64,000 nt of DNA from Bombardia bombarda (GCA_030512295.1 JAULSR010000009.1:310001-374000), one strand, 5' to 3'; shown: positions 19,585-32,800, counted from the first letter of the stretch. A program made the numbers and translations. Notes: a model not told the origin generated them from the letters alone.

Positions 19585-21269
19585 CTAGTCCTGAAAACCA
19601 AGGGCAGCCTGGTTGAATGCATCCGCCGTTCCATCATAGAGACGCTCGATAGCTGCCTGTTCTGTCTCGGTCCCAGTGAAAATCTTGCCATCGCGTACAG
19701 GAAAAATGAGCCCGTGCAGCTTCTGGGCCAGGCCCTGGAGAGAAGCAAAGTCGGCTGAAAACTCGTCCAGGATCCCCAAAAAGCCCTCGGGGCTCATATC
19801 AACAGCCTTTACCTGCCCAACAGCATAGAAATCCATCGAGCACCATTTCCAGAGCCGAGATGTCTTGGGTAAGCCCTCCAAGATCTCATAAGCATCGTCG
19901 TGTTCGCGGTCATTTCCAATGGCAAGCCACAGAAACACGTAGAACAGGGACTCAAGGTCGTGCCGATACGTGTGTGGTCTCCACGAGAGGATGCCGATGG
20001 CCATGAACCCATCCGACCCAACCAGCGGCTCGACATCACGACGGTTGTCGAGATCCAGCGCCTGGTCAAAATCAATCAGCACACCCTTGGGGCTGTCGTC
20101 GCCATGTTGCGAGTTGATGACTACGTTCTTGATCGCGATGTCGCGATGAATCATCCTTCCGTCTATATGCAGAGATCGAAGAGCCTTGACGAGGTCGCGC
20201 AAGACCTCCAACAGCTCGCGTATCGAAGCGAACTTTTGGATCGGACGGCCCAGAGGTGCGGTTACAACGCACGACAAGTTCCGGTCGATGAACGGCCGCG
20301 GAAACTGCAGCCCTTGTCGAATTCCAGCAATGCTCCCCAGATCTCGATAGCCTAGGAGCCGGATGACGCCCCAGACGTTGCGCTCACCCGCCCGCTTCAA
20401 CGCTTGGAGCTCGGTGGGAGTCTCGTCCATTCGCCAGGAAAACTTGACGACAATGTTTGGTTCCCCGATAGTCGATGCCGAGGCAGCATAGCAGGTTGTT
20501 CCAAGCCCCACAAGGTAGTTTGGTGCTGCGATCACGTCGGGTCCGAGATAGAGCAAGTCGTCCAGATGCAGCGAGACGTAGCCGTCCGATTTAGATCCAA
20601 GGCGCTTCACAAACGTGTTGATACCACATTCCTCATCGCTCATCATAGCGTAGCCAGCCAGAGCCTGCACGAACAGGTGGGGGCTCTGCGCCAGGTCAAG
20701 ATTCTCGCTGCTATAGGCTCCCGAGCGATCAAAGACCCAGAGCTCCAGCGCGGCGCCGCGGACGAGGAACGCGTGCAGGAAGAGTCGAGCCGACTGGGCC
20801 TTGAACACCTGCTGTGCAAGCAGACAGAAGCGGTGAAATCGCCATCGTCCTCGGCCGCGGCTGGGGCGCTGCCGTGATGGTATTCGCCGAAGACGCGGGT
20901 GCTGCCTGCAACGCCCTGGCCACCAGGTGTCTCGAGATAGATGCTGGCCCTGAAGGGAGAATCTGGTGTGGTGGTCGACTGGCTGCGGAAGTGAAAGCCG
21001 GGCGCATCGAAGGCGGCCTGAAATGTAGCAAGCCATTCTGTCAGAGCGTCCAAGTGAGCGAGGTCGAGGACATCTGCGGCCAGCTTGCCGACGACGTGGG
21101 CTGACTCGGTGCCCTGCATTTCGCTCTGGGCAGCCGCGGACCAGGACTTGTCCACGAAATACTTGGCCCAGAATCCACCGACGCCCCGAAACACATTATC
21201 TTTCAGATTTTCCCGGACAGACTGAAGAGCAGTCTCGGATGGCATGCTAGGAGGGGGGGTCAACGACAT
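19585..21269 (-). pseudogene. FunK1-type kinase with one frameshift
   Basis: Reading starts at 21269 (MSLTPPPSMPSETALQSVRE). The first frame runs through the N-terminal region (FRGVGGFWAKYFVDKSWSAA, EWLATFQAAFDAPGF, RVFGEYHHG) to about 20830-20850. There coding passes by one base into the frame that carries the rest: QVFKAQSARLFLHAFLVRG, ELWVFDRSG, catalytic loop MIHRDIAIKNVVIN, VLIDFDQALDL in the DFG position, then YRHDLESLFYVFLWL, all in FunK1 order. Everything else is intact to the stop at 19585. The junction has no GT-AG intron that fits well. The break may be a recent mutation or a sequence error; if the latter, this is a functional kinase of about 560 residues. Substrate unknown for the family. 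Confidence 0.8.
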
Positions 21270-22606
21270 GGCATTTGGCGTACAGAGGCTACTATGATAA
21301 ATGGTCAACTTTGCTGGGCCCCGAGGCGGGCCAGAGCGGGGCGAACAGACCTTTGGGGGTGGGGTGGGGCGAGGCGGGAGATATGGGATGATAGTCGATG
21401 CTGAGGGGGCTATGTCGTAGCCGTAGCGGTAGACGTCAAGACAAGGCGACGGGAAGCGGAGTTGATGATCGAGCTTGTGTTAGATTAATCTGGAAAGAAA
21501 AACGTGGGGCCGACATTCGGCTTCCACCAGACTCAATAGGGCATGGCCTGACAGGGGTGTGGATCACGTGATAGATTAGTCAGAAAGGATCTTGGAAATT
21601 CTGCGGCTCGCTCCTGCTGGCTTTCTGGGGATAACAATTAAAAGAGTTAACAATTAAAAGAGTTAACAATTAAAAGAGTTGAGGCCTCGCACTCGAGCAG
21701 CATCGTCCTAGCGCCCCTGCTCGACTTTTGCCGACGGGCGGCCGCAGCCAGGGTTACAGGAGTATGCGCGCTAGGCTTCCCTGGCAGGGGACTGGCAGTG
21801 GAGTTAAACAGCCAATTCTTGCTTTCGTTAGGCATTGCTCCACTGGTACATGCCCGCTACAGGTGCATCCTGCGCCGCAGTCCCTAAAAAAGTTGAGTGA
21901 AAGAAACAGCGATACCCATTTCGCCTTCTACTGTACCGTCACTATTTTGTAATAACAGAGCGGCAGGCAGTTAGAGGGCGAATTGAAAGTTGGGAAGGGA
22001 AATTTTGCTTAACATTTCAGTAGGCTTGAGGCCGAAAATGGGCTCACCAGAGCTGGCTGGTGAAGGCTCCAGATCGAACCCAAACTGGCCCGATTATCTG
22101 GGCGAACCAGGGTGCTGGCTGGAGAAGGTGCAGACGGAGTTGGATGCGTTCCGCGATCTGGCCACCACGCTTCACGCCATGCAGCACGGCTTGCAGCCCT
22201 CGAGCCGTATTTCGCCCTTCCAAAACTCAATCAAAATCTTCGACTCTAGACCCTCGGGATTCAAGACAACATGCCAGTCTGCACGGCCCTCCAATATCTG
22301 CTGGCGGTTGAAGAAGTCATTCCTTGACAAGAGGCTGTCGTCCTCGCTACGCTCGATCACAAGCCCCGCGATTGGACAGAGTGGTGGACCGTCATGCGGG
22401 CCGGATGCTGATCTGTTTGAGCAAGACAGGAGTTCTTTTGCAATTTAGCAAATCTAAAGTGTCTCGATTGTTATACTATAACTTTCCTATCATCAATACA
22501 GCATTATGACTCCGGAAACTGGAAAGTACGGGCATCACTACACTTACTCCTAACTTCCAGCTCCTCCTCTCTCGTTTCGCCTTCTTGATTGGCCTGTGCT
22601 TCTGGA
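21270..22606. other. Intergenic with weak ORFs
   Basis: A 152-codon plus frame (21990-22448) overlaps a minus frame (22172-22360, NDFFNRQQILEGRADWHVV). Neither resembles a known family nor has clear start context, so none is called. A 16-bp tandem repeat is listed separately. Confidence 0.45.
21633..21680. repeat. 16-bp tandem repeat, 3 perfect copies
   Basis: Unit AACAATTAAAAGAGTT repeated three times without mismatch, 48 bp in total. Confidence 0.95.
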
Positions 22607-22807
22607 TCAGGTCATGGTGAATGCATTGGCTTGGTTTTGCGAGGTGTGCTGTTGCCCTGGTTGTCTTCTGGAGGTGACCCGGTACCCGTCGTGGACATAT
22701 TCATGGCCATCACTTTGCCATAGCTGTCTTTCCATGTACATGTAGTTCTCGAGGGTGAGGTAGGTCTTTGGCCTCGTGGCTGTTGATAAACCAAGCTTCT
22801 TCCTCAA
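22607..22807 (-). pseudogene. Short fragment, perhaps of a DUF3435/FluG-domain protein
   Basis: A 66-codon frame containing TYLTLENYMYMERQLWQSDG and EYVHDGYRV. The pattern of a helix with R-Q-x-W followed by Y-x-H-D/E-G-x-R is reminiscent of the start of the DUF3435 (FluG-like) region of fungal proteins, but the similarity stops after about 35 residues and the rest is Gln/Ser-rich filler. Called a possible relic only. Confidence 0.3.
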
Positions 22808-23596
22808 CGGACCTTTGATGTACTATTCCATCGTCAGTTGGCGTGGCGACATTAGAAGGGACAGCAAACCTACATTGGTAATGGAATCTGATCAGAGGGC
22901 TAGAGTTAACTTACTCAACCCACAGCTCCATTTGCACATTATATCTTTCCTTGGTGGCCCAAATCTGGTCCCTCGCGAAAAGTTGACATTTTTATCCTCA
23001 GAACTCCACTGCGTCGCAAAGCACTGCCTACCTGTCTAAACCAGTTTTGATGGCTTTCCTGATCCCGGCCTGAGTAGTGCCTGAGTTGCCCTGATTAAAG
23101 CGGCGAGGAGTGGTGTGGTGGGTTGGGGGCTGGCGAGGGCAATCGATGCGTAAAGCAACAGCAGACATTATTGGCTACACATAATACTGAATCAAACAAA
23201 CTACCGGTTTCAAATCACACAACGAACAAAGCCCACAAAACAACAACAAACTGACCTCTTTTCAAGCAAGCCTAAAACTCGAGTTTCAAGAAGAATGAGA
23301 GGAAAATCTGTATTGCCAGCCATGGCTTACCAAAGAGGCTTTTACTTGCAACATACAACAATATATTTTAGACAACCAAAATTGGTATTGGATGATTGAT
23401 ATATCCTAGATTAACGGACTTCTCACATACCATGCCTTGTAGAGTTGTAGACTTACGTAGACCATTGGGCAGCTCAAACAATTCGTCATCGATGAGGCCA
23501 CCGAAGCCACGCAAAATCAATGCGTCAGAGTCTATGCAGCAGCACTCAAAAGCATGTAACCAAATGAAATATTGTACCCCCAAATCAATCAATCAA
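22808..23596. other. Intergenic, no gene recognised
   Basis: 3' flank of the homogentisate dioxygenase-like gene; includes an AATC tandem run near 23583-23600. Short frames only. Confidence 0.5.
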
Positions 23597-25666
23597 TCAA
23601 CGCTCGCTCAACTTGACAGAAGCCGATGGAATGTCATTACGGGAGTCCTTTCCCTTCAGCAAAGCGTGACCGTTGGTTGGGCTTGCTGGCGGAGTAGGCT
23701 CCTGAGGTCCTGGGTGTTTGAGAGATGGAGCGCCTCCTGCTGCTGCTGCTGTCTTTGTTACGCTGAGGTTGGCGGTGGTGGTGTGGTCTACGAGATGACT
23801 GGGAACTGGGTCCCAGACACCCGCACGAAGGGCTAAACGGCGACGACAACGTTAGTGAAAAACAGAACAAGTGAATACGAAAGTAGTAATAGGAAAGAGG
23901 TGGCACTCACGCCGTCTATCAGGATGGCTCTCCGTAGCCCACTTTGTCAAAGCAAGATGCGACGAGACGTGGAACATGAAGCCTGTTCACAAACACAACA
24001 ATATTAGCCATCACGCCAGCCAAACAGAGACAAAGTAGAGGTCAGTCAGGAGAATCAGATGACAAAAACCCACCGAGACAACCCTCCGCAACCTTCACCG
24101 CCTCCCCCCTATCCCCCTTGGCCCTCTCCCACGCCTCATAGCTCTCCCCGTGCGGCATATACGCCTGCTCAAAGCTCAGCCCGCCCCGCTCCAGCAGCCT
24201 CACGCTCCCGCCGTACCCGCCCAGGATCACGCCGCCCAGCTCCGTCGCCATGGTCCGGTGGTAGTACGGCACCCGCAGCGTGTCGCGCGCGACGACCCAC
24301 TTCTCACCAAAGATGCAAAAGTCCACCAGGCTGACGCCGGGCCACTTGCTCGGCGCCGTCAGCACGCAGAAGGCCGTCGGGTCGAGCTGGTCGCGGTTGG
24401 CGGTGAGGTGGACGAAGCGGGAGAGGTCGTAGCGGTAGGGCGCGAGGCGGCCGTGCCAGGCGACGACGTCGAAGGGCGTGTGGGCCTGCGTGTAGGCGAA
24501 GAAGCGGCCGGCGAGCTTGATTGTGATCTGCCATGGGGCTGCGGCACTGCTGCTGCTGCTGCTGTTGTTGCTGTTGTGTGGGGCCGGCAGCTGCTCGGGG
24601 GGTCAAAGGCGGCAACGGGGTACTCAAAGTCGCGGATGTGGGCGAGGCAGTTGGCGCCTAGCACGCCTAGATCGGGGAGGGCAAAGTGGGTGCCGAAGAT
24701 CTCGAGGACGTAGCCGTCAGCTGCTTTCTCCTTGCTGCCCGTCGTAATAGTCTTTGTCTCGTTGTCGCTGTTGCTGTTGACAATGGCAACGGAAAAGCGA
24801 ATGCCAGCAGGCAGGACGGCGATCATGCCAGGCTTGACGCGGAGCATGCCCAGCTCTGTCTTGACGTCCAGAACGCCGCGCACGGGGACAAGCAGCATGT
24901 CTCCGTCATTGTTGGTAAAGGCCTCGCGGTGCATGTCGGCGTTGAAGGCGTACTGGTGGACGGCGAGGCCCTCCTTGATGGTTGCGTCGCCATGGCCGCC
25001 GATGGTCTTTAGCCCCTGAGTGAATGTGATGTTATCGTTGTTGCCACTAGTACTTGAGACATCACTGCGGTCTGTTTTCGCGTCGGATTTGAGGGGACCC
25101 CAGGTGTAATTAAGCGGCGTGAAGTTGACGTTGGTGTTCGTGGGTAAGAAGCATGCCTCGATCTGGACAGGAGAAGAAGTCAGCTGGGATGTTGCAACGG
25201 AAAGACACGTTCTATAGGAATGCCATTTCATCAGGAGGATGAATACCCAATAATTACTCACCTGATGCGATTTCCGGACCGGATGCAAGGGGTTGTGTGC
25301 GGCTGCGGGCCGCTTCCGGTACATCCACCTGCGAGTCGGGTAGGCAGTCCAACGTCAGCTCGGCGTCATGCCTCATTGTCGCCGTGTTGCCTTAATATGG
25401 ACGGCATGGGCACACACTTACACATTGGATACCGTCTCTCTCGACGAGATGAACGATGTCCCATTCATATGCTCAGCGTACAGACCATAGTTGGCCTTTT
25501 GTTGCAAGTTTGTTCCGTTGGGAGGGAGCGCCCCTGGTAAGGCTTCGGTGACATGGTGGTTGCCATAGCCGCGTTGGTAGACGTATGGGTCATCGGTCGT
25601 GGTACCTTGGATAGGGGTAGTGGCAGGAACAGCACTCAGCATGGAGAAGTCATTGGTGTTAGGCAT
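23597..25666 (-). CDS. Homogentisate 1,2-dioxygenase-like protein, apparent frameshift
   Basis: Five exons: 25666-25422, 25328-25262, 25162-24074, 23982-23911, 23832-23597, with introns at 25329-25421, 25163-25261, 23983-24073 and 23833-23910. With one base added in exon 3 the total is 1710 nt (569 residues). Family signatures: YGNHHVTEALPGALP, SNVWMYRKRPAAAHNP, FDVVAWHG (catalytic-base His), VPYYHRTMATELGG (iron ligands His and Glu), and MPHG (iron His). Near 24597-24602 the frame shifts: the C6 run (coding strand) would need C7 to join FEYPVAAFDPP to the next frame, which reads through a CAG-coded Ser tract into WQITIKLAGRFFAY. The enzyme opens the ring of homogentisate in tyrosine/phenylalanine breakdown. 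It is longer than usual (about 440-480) owing to a Ser insert and an 80-residue disordered tail, so a divergent paralogue rather than the core catabolic copy is possible. An indel error and true decay cannot be told apart here. Confidence 0.85.
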
Positions 25667-26563
25667 TGTGAGATCTAGACTTGTCTAACAAAATGGTAGG
25701 AGTAGAAATCAGATTCTAATGGTGTGCAGAGTATCAATTTGCTGTGATTTTCAGAGAACATGTATGAATGCCAGAAGTATCAAATAACTTCGATGGTCAA
25801 ATATCGAAGGGAATCCGGAACCTGGGCTGAAAGCTTCCACGTTAAAATAGGTACGACGGGTATGTTGCAGCACCCGACAATGCCCTTCCCATTGCGCAAT
25901 AGTGCTTCATTTTCCTTCGATTGAGTCAAGCAGACCGCCATGTAGCCAACTCAGAGTGTGTGACAAGGCAGGAGGACTGCCAATGCAATATTTGGTCTCA
26001 TCGCTTGCAGTGGCCTGTCGGGCCAGAATGAAACCATTGGGCTGGGCAGCTCGTGGCAGGCCATGGTGTCATAGCGGCCCTACAGCGACCGTCCATCGCC
26101 ATCATGGTGTGTCTGTGTGTCATGAAAGTGTCGAAAACCGTTAGGTGGTTGAAATCTCTCCGTCTGACTTTTCATCTCTTGCTGCTTTGCTGAATTTGAT
26201 ATCATAGGCCTCTTGTACGTGGTCATGATCCGATCACCGTGTCTCACAGTTAAGCGTGACCAGCCCTTTGCGTCAGAAGGCTCAGATGAAGTTATCAGTG
26301 CCAGGTGTCAACACTAGCACATCAACAAAAGAATAGCCGGTTCTGCGTTACTCAAGTCGGTATCTGAAGGAGACGACCGGTCAGGGATGAGCCAGTGAAA
26401 CGATGGGAGATTGCCGACACACACGATAATCATCGGAGAATCGATCACCCCTTACTTCGCATCAGAGAAAGGGATGCAAGGCAAAGAGATCATGACGCAC
26501 GCTAGACGAACGATGCCTTACTGCTTACTGACTTGTGTTACAGTCAGTCATTCTGCCGCCTCG

Positions 26564-26600
26564 GCATCGCATCGCATCGCATCGCATTGCATCGCATCGC
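26564..26600. repeat. (GCATC)7 microsatellite
   Basis: Seven GCATC units, one with a C-to-T change, 37 bp. Confidence 0.9.
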
Positions 26601-28676
26601 CCCCTCTTGGCCCCTTGATGTTCAGGGCTGTCTGTCTGGTCTGTCTGTCTGACCCCCACCTAAGATTGAATGCACTCGGGCAATTCCCATCCCATCAAGG
26701 CGAGCGAACGGGAGCCGCCATTACGCAGTGGCGTTGCGTGGGCTGCATATCCCCATATGGCAAGTCAGCGACGGAGCAAAACCAAAAGAAACTCGACTTT
26801 AGATCGGTGAGTTCCCCGCGGATCGTACAGATTATCGCCGCCATGCTTGCTTGCAGCCACCCAACCTCTTCTGTACCGGGCAATGACATCCAGTTCCGCC
26901 CCTCCCTAACCCGCGCTGTGCCATGTTGCAGAATGATGGTTGTGGCTTCTCGGCCTTGGGGGCAATGAACGTCGTGCAACCACACCGTGATTTGGGGGGA
27001 ACAATGAGGTAGTGAGGAGCAGGTAAAGGTAGTAGGTCGAGTGGTACCCATGTAATGCGGCTCCACACCGACCATGTAACGAGATCGGCCATCCCTTCTT
27101 GTTCTTTTCTTGCTGACTGATATCTCCCCCATCCATCTATACTCCGACTCGACAGCTCCCACTCCCGCTCCCACTCTCACCTGGCGGGCGGGCAGGCAAA
27201 GCAATCAGGGGGCTAGACCAGGGTTCAGGCAACAAAGACTGACACGTAGCATGCCTCGACTCCAGTCCCAGACTCCCGGGTCTCGCAGTCCGGAAAGCAG
27301 GCCAATGAAGACACCCATCTGACCTCAAGTGACCCCCTTCTGCCTTCCTTGTAGAGGAAAACAGACCCTTGTCCCCCTCGCAGGCTCTATCCCCACCACC
27401 ACCATCTCGAGTGACATGTCATGTGTCGTTGTTTCCGGCTTAAACGCGCATTGGCCGGTCGAGGGGGGTTGCTTATCTGTAGATCGATCGGCCTTGGGGG
27501 GACCCCGTAAGTAAAGTGACTTGAGGGCCGCTCCCGCCGGAGAAAGGGAGAGAAAGCAGCAACCTCAGGGAAAGAAGGGGATGCGTGGTTAGTCGAAACG
27601 GCCATCCGCAGGCAGTAGTTAGCCAACGAAACGATTCCAGCCTCAACTTTGTCCGTTTTCCGTTGCTGTGTTCCCCCCATCCATCTCCATTGCCGCCGGC
27701 TCGTTAGGCAGCCTCCACGGCTTCGAGTTATCTCTTTCGGCAGGCAATGGCAGTTCGCACAGGATACCTCTTTACCTTAGAGAGTAGACATATCCGGAAC
27801 CATCTGATAATGCCGTCGGTGGACCCTTGCATATATCAGCAGTATACTTGCAGCTGGTTGGCTCGTCCGGTTGGTCAATACCTCTGTGCTCATTAGATTA
27901 ACTCGAGATCGGTTGACGGGCAAGGTAGTATCGTCTCTGCTGCTCTTTGGCCGGTGAGAGAGACAATGCAGATGTGACAGTGTAAGGCAGCGTGATAGCA
28001 ACTTCTCTGTACATATATTGCACCACAGCGTCACCTCCTTTTATGAAAGGTTGTCAGTATATCAAGGCCGCTGAGCTTGATATTCTTCGTGGGTGATATA
28101 CGGCCAACACTCTCAGGGAGCTCAAGCTACAACATTCTAGCCAGTGCTGTGACAGAATTATATAGGCCGCTAGCTTGACTCATCAACCGATTATTCCCAG
28201 GCGGCCAAAAAGCTGTGGAAACTTCATTCGTCAGAGTGTGCACCTCGCATAAATAGCGTTGTTAACCACTCTGCACAGCGCGTAGCAGCATGGGAAATTC
28301 TCTTGACCTATGAGAGAAAACTGCAAAATAGAAGGGTGTGATAGTGTGAACCATTTTTGAATATGTCTATCATTGTGTAATGAGGAGGGTTCGTATGGAA
28401 GAGAGGTTGTGTTTCCACACCTTTAGAAAAGCGCTTAATGGGAGGTCAAAGTCGGCGTTGGGGGCGCTTGCAAACGCCAAGCACGTACGACTCCGGGTCG
28501 CGTGTCGTGTCGTATACGACTTTCTTTTCTCCTCTTCTACCGTCCCTTCACAAAGCGGGACTCTCGGAATATTTTGAGGTCGTCCTGCAGGTGCTTCCTC
28601 CCATGCCGGATGCGGGATCGACCCGGTGTTTGAGGCTGGCTGGACCTCCTTTGCATGCATAGCTCGGACTTCGGGC

Positions 28677-28711
28677 GCTCTGCTCTGCTCTGCTCTGCTC
28701 TGCTCTGCTCT
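28677..28711. repeat. (GCTCT)n microsatellite
   Basis: About seven GCTCT units in tandem on the plus strand. Confidence 0.9.
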
Positions 28712-29838
28712 CGAGGCTTCGAACCATCAACGACTGAAGTGAGCCAGGATAAGACAGAGGCTATGGTCAAAAGTGAAGAAACAGCTCATGACCAACGAGG
28801 TAACACAGCCTTCTCGTTTCTTTTTTCCCCCAAATGCATGCTGCATGCACGGAAGAAATACGCCCGCGTGTGCGTTGCAGACATGCAATATAGTGTGAAA
28901 CAAAACGCTGACGCCAGGCAGGCTTGACTTCCCCGGCAGATGACATGCATCATGTACGTGCTTGTCAAGCTCTAGACAGGAAAACAAGTCAGCCGAAGCG
29001 CCTATTATTGTTTGCTGACAGGAAGTAACCCCCCTCCGCTCCTTCTCCGCCCTAGGTAAGGTAGGTTAGGTTGTTGGTGTCCTACTCCGGGTTAACCTCC
29101 ACACCGTACCGGAAGAAGCGGCCAACAGAACGTCGAAGAAAAAAAAAAGGCGCGATACTGTTCTCTTTGCCTGCCAGCTTTTCCTTCTAATGTCCAGGAT
29201 CAAAACCAGTTGCCGTCACGGCAAGTAGAAACGGGACGACAAAAGGAGACACCGGAGAAAGAATAAAAGCGGACGGATGCCTGCCTGCCCTTGACTAGCA
29301 CACACCCTCGAGCAGTTGTGAATGTTCGCCGGCTGGCTCGAGGCAAGCCGGGTCTTGCCGCGCCTTTCCCGTCATCATCCCCACTAGAAACGCAAGCCTC
29401 CCCCTTTTTTCCCCCTCCACCTCGACACACACACACACACAAAATCAGCACATGTCGCTTCACGTTACTCCACGCGGCACGATGCGCGCCTCCATGCAAT
29501 ACCCACGACGTAATACACTACCCGAGAAGGGTTGCTTGCCCGTCAAGAAAACGTCGGAACAGCAAGAGCGGAATGGATCGACACAAGGAAAATGATAGAA
29601 AAATTGTGACAAAAGAATAGGGGTGGGGACCCTTGAGTAGACATGATGCATGCATGCCCAGACTATCTTACACATTCAGATCCTACCGGATTGGATGCCG
29701 TCGCTATGCGTCTTCAAACCCATTTGACAAGAAAAGTACAAGAATGAAAGGAGAAGAAATGGGATAGAACAAAAGAAAAGGTCATCAGCCGGCTGCGAAT
29801 GATGCCGGGATGCCTGCCTGCCTACTTCCATGAGGCTC

Positions 29839-32800
29839 TTATCTGCTGGTGATATGCTGTATAGCAGCCAGCCACTTTTGCTCGTCCGCTCTGCGAATTT
29901 GTGTCAGCAACTCCCAAAAAGAACGGGCAAGGCTAGATTCCGTCTTACCTGTCAAACTTCAACAACTTCCCCAACACCGGCACAAGCTGCGCCCTCAGCT
30001 TATTATCCTTTTGCTCCAAAAACTGCAGCAGAATCGTCTTGAGGTACGCCGCATCTGGCGTTGCCGATGGCCCACTCCCATTCCCATTGACGCCTCCCGA
30101 CCTAGTCGAGTCGAGGGAGCTCCTGCTGCCGGGGCTCGTAGTCGCCGCAGTGAGCTTGGCCTGCAGCCCCTTTGCCTCCTTGGCCATCTTGTCATATCTG
30201 AGGCGGTAGTCGTCCAGCGCCCTGCGCAGCTCGGCCGTCTTCTTCTCTGTATCCCTCACCTGTTGCTCCGACGCATCCAGCGTCGATCTCAGGTTCGACA
30301 CGGTGGAGCGCATCTCGTTGACCTCTGCGCCGGCTCTCTCTTCATATGCCTCAAGCTCCTCCCTCCGTCTCCTCCACTCTCTCTCCTTCTGCTCGAGATC
30401 GTCCTTCTCGCTCGCCAGCGCCTTGACCTCTCTCTCCAAGTCGCGTATCTTCTGGCGCAACTCTTCCGTCTCCCTTGTCTTCTTCCGCGCCAGTGCGCTC
30501 GATTCGTCCTCGAGGCGATCGCGCTCCTCCACCGCGGCTTCCATCTTTGCGCGCATCTCGCGTACCTTGCTGTCAGCGCGCTCGTCTACATCTGCTAGTA
30601 GCCTGCGCATCGTCTCCGCCTCGCGCGTGCGCTCGGTTAGCATCTTGCGCGCCTCGGCCAGCTCCTCGTCTAAGCTCTCGCACTGTGACTGGCTCTCCTT
30701 CAGCTGGATGCTGAGCTCGGCAGTCTGGTCGCGCATGCTGCCCAGCAAGATTTGTGCGTTGGCGTACTGGTTGGTCTTGAGCTCGGCCTCTTCCCGGAGG
30801 ACATCTTGCTCTCTCTTGTAGCGTGCCACTTCATCCTCGAGCTCCTTGATGCGCGGGCGAAGCTTGGCAGCTTCATCCTGGACGCGTTGCAACTCACGCG
30901 ATGCTTTTTCCTCCTTTGCAGACAATTCAATCTTCTCAGCCTCAGAGCGCCGCAGATCACGGCCTGCAACGCGACGCTCGTCCTCCAGGCGTAGACGTGC
31001 GTTGGTCTCCTGAGTGACCTTGTCTTGGAGGGACTTGATCTCACCCTCACGATCGGATGCAATGCGTTGGGCTCGCCCGAGCTCTGTCTTGAGCTCCTTT
31101 TCCCGCTTTTCCAGGTTGCGAAGCTCCGCGTTCTTGTTGGTAAGCTCTTCCCTTGTGGTCTTGAGCGTGGCCGACTCCTGTCGCAGACTCTTCAGTTCAG
31201 GCTGCGCCTTTTGAAGGACCTCTCTAAGATCCGTCAGGTCCTTGTAGCGGCTCTGGGCCAGCTGTTGTGCAGCAGCCAGATCGGATTTGAGGGTTGACGA
31301 TTTGAGATTGAGGTCCTCAAATTCCTGCTTTAGCGATTCGTATTCGCCTTGCAGCTTTGTATTTCCCTTTGCTGCTGATGCAGAAGACTCAACCTCTTTC
31401 TCAAGCTCTTGGATGCGCTCTGTCAATGTCTTCTTCTCAGCCTGAAGCTCCTTGATCTTCTCCCTTGCTTCGACGTGATTTTGGCCAATGAGCATTAGAT
31501 TCTCCTGGAGATTCTCAACCTCCTCGCGGAGATCTTCCTCCGTCTTCCGCTGCTTCGATAAGCGTTCGATTTGCTGATCCTTTTCAGTCAGTTCATGTTG
31601 GAGACGAATTAGTTCGGCTTGCAGCTCTCCACTCAAAGAGCCCTCGGCTGGCGAAGGCGGTGGCTGGTCTCCAGCGGATACCTCGCTGGGTGTAGGCTCC
31701 AGGGTAGCAGCTGCAGATGCTCCGCCCTTCTTCTTCTTCTTGTTCTTCTTCTTGGAGCTGCTAGTCGTCGGGGGTGCAAGAGAAGGATCTTGGGTCTTTT
31801 CCACAACAGCAGCTGGAGCAGATGGAGCGGGTGTCGACTGGATCTTCTTGTTCAGCTCTTCAATCCTGGCCTCATCTTCAGACTTGGCCTTCTTGAGAGT
31901 CTCAATCTCAGATGTCAAACTTCCAATTTTCTTGTCCAAGGCAGACTTTGCCTCAGTGATTTGCTTGACTTCGGTTTCCAGCTGCTCGTTCTGAGAAACG
32001 GAAGCGTCAAGCTTGGTCACCTTCTCCCTCAAGGCCGCCGCTGCATCGCTCTTCTCCTTCTCCAGTTGGGCCTCAAGTTCTTTCAGCTGAGACTGGGTTT
32101 TGGTCAGACGCTCCGTTAGAGACGTAATCTCGACCTTTCTAGCTTCAAGCTGGGTCTCAATAGATGCCTTCACGGCGACGGCGTCTCTCGAGTCGCTGAG
32201 CTCCCGCGTGACATTCTCGAGATTCTCCACAAGGCCAGAGCTTTGCTCTCTGGACAGGGATAGCTCCTCCTTCAAGTTCTGTACCTCAGTCTGCAACTTC
32301 TCGATTTCCTCTGTCTTCTTTTCAACCTCGGCTTGCAATTCGGGGAGCTCTTTGTCATAGGAGAAAAACTCATCACCTTCGACACCATCATCTATCTCCG
32401 CAGCCTTCTGCTTGGGAGAGAAAACGCTGAGAACGCGAGTGACTGGGGACTTGACGGATGTCGTAGCCGAATCATTTGGCGCTTGAGCTTGAGATTTGGT
32501 CTCATCTGTTGTAGCGTCTGTCGTGTCCGTAGCCTCTGTCTTTGCAGCCCTCAGAGCAGCGACCTCCTCCCTCAATGTGATCAGCTCCTTCTCAGCGACA
32601 TCGGCCTTCCTCTTGTTTGTGTCATTCTCGCCAGAAACACGCTTGAACTCGGTCATAACCATGTCGCCCTTGAGGTTCAGCTGGCTTAGGTATTCAACGA
32701 GGGCATCCGGGTCCTTGATCGAGGTCAGAGGAGTGTTCTCTCTAAGGGCCTTCTCAAAAGGTTCGATCGAAGTCGCGCGGGTGTGTGCGATGCGGTAGGA

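Larger units (their letters stand above)
25667..29838. other. 4.2-kb gene-free stretch
   Basis: Many overlapping frames of 60-185 codons on both strands (for example 26411-26968 and 26695-27204) show no family resemblance, no consistent splice pattern and simple-repeat-derived sequence. Contains two pentanucleotide repeats listed separately and a (CA)n run near 29425. I see no gene. Confidence 0.5.

Noticed and set aside
21990..22448. 152-codon plus-strand frame
   Set aside because: No recognisable family, no splice signals, and an equally plausible antisense frame exists; insufficient for a gene call.
24560..24615. A 53-bp intron (GTACCC ... CAACAG) that would restore the dioxygenase frame
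   Set aside because: It would delete the conserved YPVA segment and has a poor donor; a one-base indel is simpler.
24359..25324. Minus-strand frame continuing past the CAG tract as a Ser/Thr/Arg-rich tail
   Set aside because: The tail is the wrong frame of the homogentisate dioxygenase; the conserved catalytic region lies in the neighbouring frame, so the tail is not taken as real protein.
26411..27204. Long overlapping frames on both strands (185 and 169 codons)
   Set aside because: They overlap antisense, contain simple-repeat-derived stretches and show no family resemblance or splice signals.
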